Source of the DNA: Microcoleaceae cyanobacterium UBA11344
GTDB lineage: Bacteria > Cyanobacteriota > Cyanobacteriia > Cyanobacteriales > Microcoleaceae
DNA length: 14,421 nucleotides
Direction: 5' to 3'
Assembly: GCA_003483675.1 (NCBI GenBank)
Contig: DMYK01000260.1
Coordinates: 1-14,421, forward strand
Part shown: in pieces, positions 1-6,416 of the stretch
How positions within the stretch are numbered: position 1 is the first letter of the stretch
Layout: each line of letters begins with the position of its first letter
Position numbers and translations under genes: made by a program
Notes under the pieces: generated by a model
The model's input: only the letters and a program-made list of their open reading frames with translations
Databases searched by the model: none
Told to the model about the DNA's origin: nothing

Positions 1-110
1 TGCAAACGGTGAATGTGAATGCAAGTCCGATCGGCATTACTTACGATCCAGAAACTAATCAGGTTTGGGTGGCTTGCTATTCGGGGAGTATTATGGTGTT
101 TCAAGATTAA
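1..110 (+). CDS. 3' end of a beta-propeller-like protein (partial)
   Basis: The reading frame is open from the window edge (first full codon at 3) to a TAA at 108-110, giving about 35 residues. They read as one repeat blade: a stretch like SPIGITYDPETNQVWVAC, then a short strand ending MVFQD. The pattern of a Pro-Gly-Ile turn, 'YDP.TNQVWVA', a small turn and a closing hydrophobic strand is typical of YVTN/NHL/WD-like beta-propeller repeats. The start and most of the protein lie outside the window, so total length, signal peptide and function cannot be judged. It is transcribed towards the minus-strand methyltransferase gene, and the palindrome at 127-167 lies between the two ends. Confidence 0.55.
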   Translation, partial: QTVNVNASPIGITYDPETNQVWVACYSGSIMVFQD

Positions 111-126
111 TATAGCTGCTTCCTGC

Positions 127-167
127 TGTTAGATACCCGACTTCTTTAAGAAGTCGGGACTCTAACA
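127..167. repeat. Long dyad repeat between convergent genes
   Basis: An inner perfect 11-bp stem (136-146 with 148-158, one base between the arms; core CCCGACTTCTT) is extended outwards, after a 2-base internal loop, by a second perfect 7-bp stem (127-133 TGTTAGA with 161-167 TCTAACA). This core resembles short palindromes scattered through filamentous cyanobacterial genomes. It lies between convergent genes and could end transcription from both sides, but there is no clear U-tract. Its right arm overlaps the stop codon of the methyltransferase gene. Confidence 0.7.
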
Positions 168-740
168 GCGATCGCATTTATTGATACAGCCTATTTTTAC
201 ATCCCGTAAATTTTCGATATTTACTACTGCACCATATTTAATGAACACATCAAAGAAAGACTGGAAGTTTTTACCCCAATAAATCATTGCACAGGACATA
301 GGAGCACCCTTACCTTCATCTTTTCCATCTACCAAAAATCTCAATCGCGTATCGTAGAGAAAACAAATCGCTGTGGCTTTACCATAGACATATTTTTTCC
401 AATGTCCTGTGTTAGTAGCAACTGGTACAAGCGCTATTACTTCAGATTGAAAAACTCTATTTGCTTCTTCACATTTACGAAACCAATCTGTAATTTTTGT
501 GCCTCGTTTTACATCATTACCATAGGGAGGATTAACGTATATTGTGGGAAAAGTCCAAAACTCTGATAGACCATCATATTCTGGAAGTCTACACTCTACA
601 ACTGCGCCAACTATGGAAAAAGGACTGGAGCATGGATCTAAATGAATAACGCCGCCGAAAACTTCTTTTACAGCGTCAACATACTTCTGGGGAGTACCCC
701 AATCTTTCTTGTCACTAATTACCTGTCTTCCTGCTGTCAT
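162..740 (-). CDS. Dam-type DNA N6-adenine methyltransferase (phage-like)
   Basis: This predicted 192-residue enzyme transfers a methyl group from S-adenosylmethionine to adenine in DNA. It looks like the modification half of a restriction-modification pair. It follows the order of the phage Dam family (PF05869): an N-terminal DWGTPQ segment (14-18), an SAM-binding-like HLDPCSS (33-39), the catalytic NPPYG motif IV (70-74) and a C-terminal hydrophobic core. The length suits this compact family. The ATG overlaps the TGA of the upstream nuclease gene in an ATGA, so translation is probably coupled. The last residues (KCDRC) are encoded by a HIP1 octamer (168-175), and the stop lies inside a dyad repeat, so the 3' end may have been reshaped. 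Target specificity cannot be read from sequence; GATC is only a guess from other Dam-like enzymes. Confidence 0.85.
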   Translation of the reverse strand: MTAGRQVISDKKDWGTPQKYVDAVKEVFGGVIHLDPCSSPFSIVGAVVECRLPEYDGLSEFWTFPTIYVNPPYGNDVKRGTKITDWFRKCEEANRVFQSEVIALVPVATNTGHWKKYVYGKATAICFLYDTRLRFLVDGKDEGKGAPMSCAMIYWGKNFQSFFDVFIKYGAVVNIENLRDVKIGCINKCDRC

Positions 741-1888
741 AGAGAATGTATAATCTGCCAGTTTTTGTCGCGCAATTGAGCTATTTGGGAATGGAGTTTC
801 TGCATTGAGTCATTCCCAGGAGAAATGATATTAAACCATTTTTCTATGCGATTTGTGTTTTCTTTGAAATATAATTGTAGAACTTGATCGGCTTCATAAT
901 TCATTGGAACTTTTGTAAATGAGTTTTTTTTCTGATCTGCTGTGTAACTTGCCATAAACGCATTTTTTGCCGGTGCAAGTAAAGGCGTTGGTTCAAGCAA
1001 TAATTCAGTTATAAACTCGGCTAAACCTTCATCTGTAAGAAAAATTAACCAATCATAAGATTGTGCCAGAACCTTGAGTTCTTTATTGTGATTTTCTGAG
1101 GTAAACCAGTTCCCATGATTGCTGACTATGCCAATGGTCAGAATAAAATCACGTAGTAACTCTCGATCTTCTGAACCTACAATTTCTGCCACCAATTCCT
1201 CATAAGGCTTGGTGTAAATTTCATCACCAGATTTGTAAATTAATCCGCGTAACTCTCCCGTTGGCATACGTACCTTATGCAGGGAGGAAACCATTTTTGC
1301 CACATAGGCACCTTGCTTGGCTTTTTCGATAGTTTGCGGGCCTTTTTTTGTGCCTTCTTCTACTCCAACACGCTTACACTCAAACATTGCGTAAGGCTTT
1401 GCGTATTGCTCCAAGAGAGTAACTTGAAAGCCGCTGGGCGATTTGGAAAGTAAATTTGCCATCAAGTGTGATGAGTATGGCTTTTCTCTTTTTGCTACAA
1501 CACAGGAATTTCTGATAATCCCGTTTTTTGTCAAAAGCGTGTTTGCAGATTTTTCAAAATCTGTTACTGGAAACAGGCTATCGTCTATTGCCTTTAATAA
1601 GCGTGTGGGAGTAAGGGAAGATTCTGCTGCGATAGATAACTCACATTTTCTTAAAATAGGATGTAAAGAATACTCAACATTATGGGTAATATCGGGATTA
1701 CCATATTCCGCTAAAGATCTTTCAATCACTACGGAATTTTCAAATCCCCACGATTTTAGAATATAGAATGTAATGATTTCTACCAGTGTTCCAAGTGCCC
1801 TACCGGATGCTTTTTTAGCGTCCTTGGTGTAATGAAAAACCCGTTCTGAAAGAATTTTTTGAAGCCGATCGACAGATTCGTATACCAT
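737..1888 (-). CDS. Putative type II restriction endonuclease, PD-(D/E)XK type
   Basis: This 383-residue protein is probably the DNA-cutting partner of the methyltransferase that overlaps its stop codon by 4 bp. I do not recognise a named restriction-enzyme family; the call rests on context and on a plausible nuclease core. That core is a helical N-terminus with GTLVEIITFYIL (33-44), an NPDIT with the acidic residue at D66, and FECKR with E170 and K172, followed by a Gln-containing helix (KAKQGAYVA, 190-198). The roughly 100-residue gap between PD and EXK is long and would need to hold an inserted region. ATG at 1886-1888 has no obvious Shine-Dalgarno sequence, and AT-rich DNA lies upstream. 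No controller (C) protein gene is seen. The gene has no HIP1 octamer and is more AT-rich than the core genes to the right, which suggests acquisition. Confidence 0.65.
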   Translation of the reverse strand: MVYESVDRLQKILSERVFHYTKDAKKASGRALGTLVEIITFYILKSWGFENSVVIERSLAEYGNPDITHNVEYSLHPILRKCELSIAAESSLTPTRLLKAIDDSLFPVTDFEKSANTLLTKNGIIRNSCVVAKREKPYSSHLMANLLSKSPSGFQVTLLEQYAKPYAMFECKRVGVEEGTKKGPQTIEKAKQGAYVAKMVSSLHKVRMPTGELRGLIYKSGDEIYTKPYEELVAEIVGSEDRELLRDFILTIGIVSNHGNWFTSENHNKELKVLAQSYDWLIFLTDEGLAEFITELLLEPTPLLAPAKNAFMASYTADQKKNSFTKVPMNYEADQVLQLYFKENTNRIEKWFNIISPGNDSMQKLHSQIAQLRDKNWQIIHSL

Positions 1889-2110
1889 ATATCATATTTT
1901 ACTTAGTTTTGATTTTGCGGGTAATTGGTTGACGGCTCGGCAAGGGATAAGCAAAATGCTAGGCACAAAGTAAACTGGACAGCTATTTATTTTAGCGCAG
2001 TCGCGGCATAATATCAATAAGATTTATGCACTTTAACGAAATTATTTCATCCTGAGCATGACAGTTGACTGCATAAGTCCTTACTACGAACAATAAAAAA
2101 CATATTTGAT

Positions 2111-2139
2111 TGTGGGGTGGGCTTCTAGCCCGCCCCACA
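2111..2139. repeat. G/C-rich palindrome
   Basis: Arms 2111-2123 (TGTGGGGTGGGCT) and 2127-2139 (AGCCCGCCCCACA) form a 13-bp stem with one G-T wobble and a 3-base gap. It has the GGGGCGGG/CCCGCCCC character also seen in the large element at 10963-11125, so both probably belong to one dispersed repeat family. Confidence 0.7.
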
Positions 2140-2178
2140 AATTTTATTTTAGCACCTTTGAACGTCCCATTAAATATT

Positions 2179-2207
2179 GTAGGTTGCGTTGAGGGAACGA
2201 AACCCAA
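2179..2207. repeat. Dispersed 'GTAGGTTGCGTTGAG' type repeat
   Basis: The segment running from GTAGGTTGCGTTGAGGGAAC to GAAACCCAA resembles a motif that recurs between genes in many cyanobacterial chromosomes, usually read as GGGTTTCGTTCC on the other strand. Recognition is from memory of such genomes and only one copy is seen here. Confidence 0.5.
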
Positions 2208-2253
2208 TCCTCACCCGTCCGCTAATTAATTGTAGCATAGTGGCATCCCAACC

Positions 2254-2743
2254 CCTGAACTAATCAACCTCGCCCAACTCCCCCAACTCCTGCAAACCCA
2301 ACTCACCGAAACCAACCTCCACCAAACCCTCCAACTCCTCTGCATTGACGGCAGCCAATTCGATAACCTGGATAACCCCGCCAACCACATCTACCTGCAA
2401 CTAATCAAAAAACACCACTGCCCCAAATCCACAGAAGGCACAAACGGGGCAACCACAGGGGGATTGCCCCTACTGGCCTCAAAATCTACTCTTCACTCCT
2501 AGACTGGGATAAACACCCCATCCTCATTTTCTCCGAAAACCCCACTGTCACAACTCAAGGTTTTAGTCAAACTTTTCTCGACGCCCTAACTCGCTTCGAC
2601 GGTACAATCTGTCTCATCACCGACTCACCTCACCCCTGCAAACCTTCTCCCCCCATGACCCCGATTTACTTCAAACTGTCGTAAACTGGCTCAAACGACT
2701 TCATCTAGAGTCCTCAGTTATGACAGTCGGGAGTTACGCATGA
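2254..2743 (+). pseudogene. Frameshifted remnant of an unidentified protein gene
   Basis: Three successive frames give protein-like text. From 2254 the frame reads PELINLAQLPQLLQTQLTET and on to CIDGSQFDNLD and YLQLIKKHHCPK. After a repeat insertion (around 2432-2474) coding sense resumes in another frame at 2475: GLKIYSSLLDWDKHPILIFS, FLDALTRFDGTICLITDS. It then shifts again to SPLQTFSPHDPDLLQTVVNW and ends at TGA 2741-2743. No start codon is available in the first frame, where a TAG lies at 2233-2235. Codon use is consistent with a real former gene, rich in C-ending codons. I cannot name the family. The remnant totals about 150 residues, and its original 5' end is probably missing. Confidence 0.6.
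2446..2470. repeat. Dispersed palindrome inserted in the pseudogene
   Basis: GGGGCAA (2446-2452) and TTGCCCC (2464-2470) flank CCACAGGGGGA. The unit running into CTACTGG resembles the GTAGGGGCAATCCCC-type intergenic repeats of cyanobacteria. It sits exactly where the coding frame of the remnant is lost, so it probably broke the gene. Confidence 0.55.
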
Positions 2744-2855
2744 AAACCCGGTTTCTGACCACCCGCAAACAACCTTCATAATCGGGTTTTTGGCCGCTTC
2801 TACGAGGTGTAACGCGTCTTCTCAGGAAAAAACCCGATTTCTGGCACCCGCAAAC
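2743..2855. repeat. Pair of direct repeats of AAAACCCGgTTTCTG type
   Basis: Two near-identical copies, 2743-2770 and 2829-2855, share AAAACCCG(G/A)TTTCTG followed by CACCCGCAAAC. A reversed piece (ATCGGGTTTTT, 2781-2791) lies between them. The same AAACCCGGTTTCT core occurs inverted at the right end of the window (14376-14392). This is a dispersed cyanobacterial repeat lying between the pseudogene and the toxin-antitoxin pair. Confidence 0.6.
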
Positions 2856-2919
2856 CAAAGTTGGTTAGAACAAATTTAATTAAATTTAATGAAATTGAAA
2901 ATAAATTTGCCATATTTCG

Positions 2920-2928
2920 TGATATAAT
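2920..2928 (+). promoter_or_regulatory. Extended -10 promoter for the toxin-antitoxin pair
   Basis: TGATATAAT at 2920-2928 is a perfect TGn-TATAAT extended -10. It lies 31 bases before the ATG at 2960, giving a leader of about 25 bases. No -35 box has good spacing, which extended -10 promoters tolerate. An AT-only 16-bp palindrome at 2872-2887 lies upstream. Confidence 0.45.
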
Positions 2929-2959
2929 TAAAGCCTTAAAAAATACCACAAAAAAAGCA

Positions 2960-3172
2960 ATGTCTGAAATTACTCTAGACGAAAGCAAACTTAAAGAATT
3001 GCTCAAAGCCGCTATTTTTGAGTTATTAAAAGAACAAAAAGAAGTATTTTCTGAAATTTTAACAGAAGCCCTAGAAGATATAGGGATGGAAAATGCTATC
3101 AAAGAAGGCGAAAATACTGAAACAGTCAGCCGCCAGCAAATTTGCAAAATTCTGAAGAACCATGAATGTTGA
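2960..3172 (+). CDS. Antitoxin of a RelE-type toxin-antitoxin pair
   Basis: A 70-residue, charged, mostly helical protein (MSEITLDESKLKELLKAAIF, then EVFSEILTEALEDIGMENAI and a C-terminal VSRQQICKIL). It resembles the small acidic antitoxins that precede RelE/ParE-family toxins in cyanobacteria, which bind and block the toxin and often repress their own promoter. I chose ATG 2960 over an upstream in-frame TTG at 2861 because the family begins at MSxITLDESKLKE, because the candidate promoter at 2920-2928 lies inside the longer version, and because the longer version's first 33 residues are AT-driven low complexity. Its TGA (3170-3172) overlaps the ATG of the toxin (3162), the usual tight coupling. 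The toxin is interrupted by a stop, so this antitoxin may be a relic or may still neutralise related toxins. Confidence 0.7.
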   Translation: MSEITLDESKLKELLKAAIFELLKEQKEVFSEILTEALEDIGMENAIKEGENTETVSRQQICKILKNHEC

Positions 3173-3428
3173 ATTTTAAAAGAGCTTTGAAAAGGATTTG
3201 CTCAAGATTCTTGATACCGACTTGTTTCAAAGAATTCGGGAAGCGATAGAAGAAGTTGAGAACGCAGAAAAATTAAATGAAGTCAGCAATGTTAAAAAAC
3301 TCAAAGGCGATGCAGACTACTATCGCGTTAGAGTGGGGGATTACCGAATCGGTATTAAAGTTAATGATGGCGTAGTCTGTTTCGTCAGGATACTGCACCG
3401 GAAAGAGATTTACAGATACTTTCCCTAA
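3162..3428 (+). pseudogene. RelE/ParE-family toxin gene with premature stop at codon 6
   Basis: From ATG 3162 the frame reads MNVEF, then TAA (3177-3179), then KSFEKDLLKILDTDLFQRI and on to an intact C-terminus: NVKKLKGDADYYRVRVGDYRIGI and FVRILHRKEIYRYFP, ending at TAA 3426-3428. The LKG..YYR.R.GDYRIG and HR.EIYR.FP motifs are diagnostic of RelE/StbE-like mRNA interferases, which cut mRNA on the ribosome. Family members normally start with MN-V-F-x-x-F, so the text before and after the stop belongs to one protein of 88 codons. A single A-to-T change (AAA to TAA) would explain it. A rescue start is possible at TTG 3198, giving a 76-residue form without the first beta-strand. No other frame damage is visible, so the event looks recent, or the stop is read through. 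Confidence 0.75.
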
Positions 3429-3490
3429 TCATTACTCTTCAACTATATTTGGGAGTAAAGGTTTTCGTAAACGCTCTTTCCCTCAGTCCA

Positions 3491-3510
3491 GCAGGGGTTG
3501 AAACCCCTGC
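3491..3510. repeat. Short palindrome GCAGGGGTT / AACCCCTGC
   Basis: A 9-bp perfect inverted repeat with two bases between the arms. It lies between the convergent toxin gene and the SLH-protein gene, where it could help end transcription. It resembles the AGGGGTTGAAACCCCT repeat found across cyanobacteria. Confidence 0.6.
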
Positions 3511-3563
3511 CTCAAAGCTCCGTGGAATTAATTCTAAGAGTGGCCTTTCGGTTAGTGAAGTAT

Positions 3564-3594
3564 CTCTGAGATTCTTCGCTACACTCAGAATGAC
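3564..3594. repeat. Dispersed CTGAGATTCTTCGCT...CTCAGAATGAC repeat
   Basis: The stretch contains CTGAG (3566-3570) and CTCAG (3584-3588) around ATTCTTCGCTACA and continues into AATGAC. It matches from memory a short repeat seen in many bacterial genomes. It abuts the 3' end of the SLH-protein gene. Confidence 0.4.
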
Positions 3595-3603
3595 AACTAC
3601 GTT

Positions 3604-4575
3604 TTAAAGCCGCACAACGTATTCAGAAGATTTAGCTGGTACTTTTCCTTGTTTTGCCATAGCTTGGTAAATCATGGCTGTTACTTCAGCGCGAGTTGCT
3701 ATTCGATTTGGCTGCAAAAGTTGGCGCTTCGGGTAGTTGACAACAATGCCAGCTTCCGTCGCTGCTGCTACTTTGTCAACGGCCCATTTCGGGACTTTTT
3801 TTCTGTCTGTATAAACTTGTAAAGTTTTGGTTGCTTTCGTTGATGGTTTCAGGTTCAAACCACTGGCCAAAGCTGCGATTACTTCTACACGGGGAACTTG
3901 TTTATCGGGCCGGAATTCATTGTTTGGATATCCTTTAAGATATCCTGTTTTGACGCTGTGGTCGATGGAAGGAGCTGCCGGATTAGTGGATTTTACGTCT
4001 TTAAAATCAACGGGTTTTCGGCGCGGTTCTTTGTCCGACATTCGCTGAATTAAATGGGCTAGTTCGGCTCGCGTTATCGGTTCGTCGGGACGAAATTTGC
4101 TGTCGGTGAAATCAGCAAAGATTTTCCGATCGACTAAAGCTAGAATAAATGGACGCGCCCAATATTTATCAGGAACATCGGAGAATTTGACGGGGCCAAC
4201 TTTTGCTTTAGTGGCTTTAGGTTTGGTAGTTGCTGGGGCCTGAGTCGATCGCCCAATTGGCTGTTTTGGTGCAACACTAACCGGAGGAACCAAAGGAATT
4301 GGAGTGACAACTTGCGGTACTGGTGCAACAGGGGCTGCGGGTGATGGAGAGGGAATTGGGGCTGCGGGCGTTAATATTCTTGGACTATCCGGTGTAACAG
4401 CAGGTTGAGAAAAAACCGCTGGCAATTGCCAATTTGCGGTGCGTAATCGCTCTGGATTTCTGCCTGTTACCCAAAAGAAAATTGCTCCTATCGTGCCGAA
4501 TGCAACGACGATCGCAATTAATTCATCTAATCCTAAAGGTTTTTTTTCTCTGGACGGGGGTTGTGAAGAAGACAT
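3604..4575 (-). CDS. Membrane-anchored SLH-domain protein
   Basis: A 323-residue envelope protein. It has a short polar N-terminus, one transmembrane segment (about 18-37, ELIAIVVAFGTIGAIFFWV), a Pro/Ala/Val-rich linker (about 55-115), and three S-layer homology repeats (about 131-179, 190-240, 254-308). The repeats carry the usual FxDVP..Y/W...I, F.P...ITRAE and Y...FRPD..VPR.E signatures. SLH repeats bind wall-linked polysaccharide on peptidoglycan. With an inner-membrane anchor and no porin barrel, this protein probably spans from membrane to wall as a structural or adaptor protein (inference). I prefer ATG at 4573-4575 to the in-frame GTG at 4582-4584, because a TAGGTG Shine-Dalgarno-like sequence lies about 6 bases before the ATG and overlaps that GTG. 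An inverted repeat CTACAT/ATGTAG (4585-4600) lies just upstream. Confidence 0.8.
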   Translation of the reverse strand: MSSSQPPSREKKPLGLDELIAIVVAFGTIGAIFFWVTGRNPERLRTANWQLPAVFSQPAVTPDSPRILTPAAPIPSPSPAAPVAPVPQVVTPIPLVPPVSVAPKQPIGRSTQAPATTKPKATKAKVGPVKFSDVPDKYWARPFILALVDRKIFADFTDSKFRPDEPITRAELAHLIQRMSDKEPRRKPVDFKDVKSTNPAAPSIDHSVKTGYLKGYPNNEFRPDKQVPRVEVIAALASGLNLKPSTKATKTLQVYTDRKKVPKWAVDKVAAATEAGIVVNYPKRQLLQPNRIATRAEVTAMIYQAMAKQGKVPAKSSEYVVRL

Positions 4576-4656
4576 ACTTGTCACCTACATACTAATGTAG
4601 AAATTAAATCACATATTTTTGGGTCTGGTGGAGATTGAACAGTCTTGGACTCAAAA

Positions 4657-4673
4657 GGTGCGCAATGCGCACC
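4657..4673. repeat. GGTGCGCA-a-TGCGCACC palindrome
   Basis: A perfect 8-bp inverted repeat with a single central base, followed by CTAC. It belongs to the GTAGGGTGCGCATTGCGCACC type of dispersed cyanobacterial repeat. It lies in the 210-bp gap upstream of the SLH-protein gene, and nothing else clear is visible there. Confidence 0.65.
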
Positions 4674-4794
4674 CTACAGAATTAGTCTTCCTTTTTTACC
4701 CATTCGGGATTGTCGCAGAACTTATCTGGTTTTTGAATCATAAAAATAAACTGCAAGAAAAGGCAAACTTTCCTACAGTCTAAACCTAGATTAT

Positions 4795-5664
4795 TCAGCG
4801 CCTTCTGCTCCCGAAAGAGCCACTCCGACTCGGTTGACGAGAAGCCCCGCCGCTACCAAAACTCGGACTACGCCTTTGCGGGGAAGTGGGATTTTGCGAT
4901 CGCCTCAAATTGCTGCCACCGTAACCCGAACCCGTTGAGCGATTAGCATTTGGCGATGCTTGGCGTGTTGCTGGTACCTTCGATGTGGGCGATCGCAAGC
5001 GGCCAGTCGTTCTTAAAGTTTGACGGTTTCTCACCGCAGCAGGAGGAGTTTGGTAGCGAGTTTGATATTGGTTAACAGCTTCGCCGTAACTATTACCATA
5101 CCCACCATATCCTGTCATAATCCCCGGCTGATAGGCTGGCGGCATATAATATCGCGGTGTAAATAACAAACTGCCGATCGCCTGACCGGCCACAGCCCCA
5201 GCAAACGGTGCCCAGAAGCCTGATTGTTGTCTCACTACCACCGTTTGAGGCTGACCAGTTTGAGGGTTATTGACAGTTTCAGTCACGTTATGAACGTACT
5301 CTATTTTAAAATCTTCTGTCAGATGCAAGCTCGCTTTATTGTTCTCCAGATTTAGATAACTTTTCTTACCTCCCGATCTTTCTGCATCAGTTAACCGAGC
5401 CATTTGCAAATCCGTAGAACGGTAAACAGACGAAGTTCCGGGAGGAGTATTCAGCAACATCAAACTGTACTCGCCCTCAACATCATCGTAGGTAGCTTGC
5501 TGTACGGGATATTGCCCTTGAGTTACACTCTTGATGTTAGCCCTGGTAGCCGTGGGATTATTGACATTGCGATTTACAGAAGCTGTTGGCTCTTCTGAAC
5601 CGCAGGCTAGAGTAGTCAAACACAAACTTAAAGCCATGAAATAAACTATCAACTTTCGCAGCAT
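4795..5664 (-). CDS. Lipoprotein-like secreted protein with Gly/Ser/Arg-rich tail
   Basis: A 289-residue protein of unknown function. The N-terminus ([21 protein letters not shown]) is a signal peptide ending in a lipobox-like site at C21, although Thr at -3 is not ideal. A folded region follows (about 25-130), with conserved-looking [20 protein letters not shown] and a segment rich in charged residues. Next come a small glycine-rich hydrophobic stretch ([20 protein letters not shown]), Tyr/Pro/Gly repeats ([17 protein letters not shown]), and a basic Ser/Arg/Gly tail ending in RRR, probably disordered. ATG 5662-5664 is chosen because the frame upstream is only heptamer repeat DNA, which would add the artefactual MPHAQFP-type repeats. 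No Shine-Dalgarno sequence is visible. It is likely at the cell surface or in the periplasm. Confidence 0.65.
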   Translation of the reverse strand: MLRKLIVYFMALSLCLTTLACGSEEPTASVNRNVNNPTATRANIKSVTQGQYPVQQATYDDVEGEYSLMLLNTPPGTSSVYRSTDLQMARLTDAERSGGKKSYLNLENNKASLHLTEDFKIEYVHNVTETVNNPQTGQPQTVVVRQQSGFWAPFAGAVAGQAIGSLLFTPRYYMPPAYQPGIMTGYGGYGNSYGEAVNQYQTRYQTPPAAVRNRQTLRTTGRLRSPTSKVPATRQASPNANRSTGSGYGGSNLRRSQNPTSPQRRSPSFGSGGASRQPSRSGSFGSRRR

Positions 5665-5671
5665 AAATACT

Positions 5672-5754
5672 AATTGGGAATTGGGAATTGGGAATTGGGA
5701 ATTGGGAATTGGGAATTGGGCATGGGGCATTGGGAATTGGGCATGGGGCATTGG
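5672..5754. repeat. Heptamer tandem repeat AATTGGG / CATGGGG / CATTGGG
   Basis: Twelve 7-base units in phase: seven AATTGGG (5672-5720), then CATGGGG, CATTGGG, AATTGGG, CATGGGG and a last CATTGG. The array is a short tandemly repeated repetitive (STRR) sequence of the kind found between genes in filamentous cyanobacteria. It lies 8 bases upstream of the lipoprotein-like gene start, within its leader or promoter region. Confidence 0.9.
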
Positions 5755-5781
5755 TGATTATAACAACCAACAAATAACCAA

Positions 5782-5802
5782 TGACTACTGACTAATGACT
5801 AA
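5782..5802. repeat. Heptamer tandem repeat TGACTAC/TGACTAA
   Basis: Three units (TGACTAC, TGACTAA, TGACTAA) lie in the same gap as the AATTGGG array but with a different sequence. The related TACTGAC units at 11884-11897 are the same motif in a shifted frame. Confidence 0.75.
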
Positions 5803-5810
5803 TCACTTCC

Positions 5811-6416
5811 TTAAAGGGGAATGAGTTCGGGGAAATTTACCAACAATTGATCGTTAGTAAGTTCGTCTCCCAACTGTGCGGGAGAAAAATGAACTTGGAC
5901 AGCACGAAGCTTTTGCTGGTAATGTAAATTAATCATTGCTTTCAAACCTAATTTCAGCGCGCTGATATCGGCGAGGTCAGTTTCCAGTGCCGGAACTTCG
6001 CCTTCATAAGCGACTGTCAGTATCACCACTACATTTCTGGTGACAGGCAAAGATAAGGGGGAATTTTTATCATAAACAGAGTCGGTATATTCAGGTTCGC
6101 TGAGATAGCGTTCCGCTGAATCAGTAAACAGTTCCTCTACATAATCGCCGGCTTCCCCTTCATCCCAAAAAATATCACCTTCGTTGGCGGCTGATTGCCA
6201 GTAGTTATCGTATTGCAATAGGTGATTGCAAACTTCTACGAGGCCTTCTCCTAAAACTGTTAAGTCGCCATCGGCATCAATTGCGTCTCTAGCAGTGCTG
6301 TTGAGAATTCCCAACACGGGTGCGACTTCCTCACCGGTTAGGTGAACGAACACGCGGCCAACTGCGAATCGGGTTTTACCTGTAAATTGATTGAATCGAT
6401 CGCGCAAAGAACTCAT
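5811..6416 (-). CDS. DUF1517 family protein
   Basis: A 201-residue, acidic, probably soluble protein that matches in pattern the cyanobacterial DUF1517 family. The family hallmarks are the N-terminal SSLRDRFNQFTGKTRFAVGR, the EEVAPVLGILN segment, the LLQYDNYWQSAANEGDIFWDEGEAGDYV core (split here into shorter recognisable parts) and a C-terminal VVILTVAYEGEVP strand followed by VHFSPAQLGDELT. No signal peptide or membrane segment is visible. The family has no firmly established role that I can state. ATG 6414-6416 is used; the sequence before it shows no strong Shine-Dalgarno sequence. The downstream gap to the lipoprotein-like gene contains two heptamer arrays, so the two genes probably do not share one tightly coupled operon. 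Confidence 0.75.
   Translation of the reverse strand: MSSLRDRFNQFTGKTRFAVGRVFVHLTGEEVAPVLGILNSTARDAIDADGDLTVLGEGLVEVCNHLLQYDNYWQSAANEGDIFWDEGEAGDYVEELFTDSAERYLSEPEYTDSVYDKNSPLSLPVTRNVVVILTVAYEGEVPALETDLADISALKLGLKAMINLHYQQKLRAVQVHFSPAQLGDELTNDQLLVNFPELIPL

Larger units (their letters stand above)
1889..2253. other. Intergenic region with dispersed repeats, no gene seen
   Basis: About 365 bases upstream of the restriction cassette. No reading frame has recognisable protein character. The right half is made of cyanobacterial-type palindromes (2111-2139 and 2179-2207). The promoter of the restriction-modification genes should lie in the left part, but I cannot place a convincing -35/-10 pair. 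Confidence 0.6.

Noticed and set aside
1443..1766. A 107-codon plus-strand frame inside the nuclease gene
   Set aside because: It is the antisense shadow of the nuclease, which has domain-like features, coupling to the methyltransferase and full length.
1992..2207. A 71-codon minus-strand reading frame in the gap upstream of the restriction cassette
   Set aside because: It runs through two dispersed palindromes and has no protein-like pattern; the frame is produced by the repeats.
2861..2959. Longer antitoxin starting at TTG 2861
   Set aside because: The added residues come from AT-rich DNA that contains the likely promoter, and the family starts at the ATG at 2960.
5665..5751. N-terminal extension (MPHAQFP repeats) of the lipoprotein-like protein
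   Set aside because: It is encoded entirely by the heptamer array and would bury the signal peptide 29 residues inside the protein.
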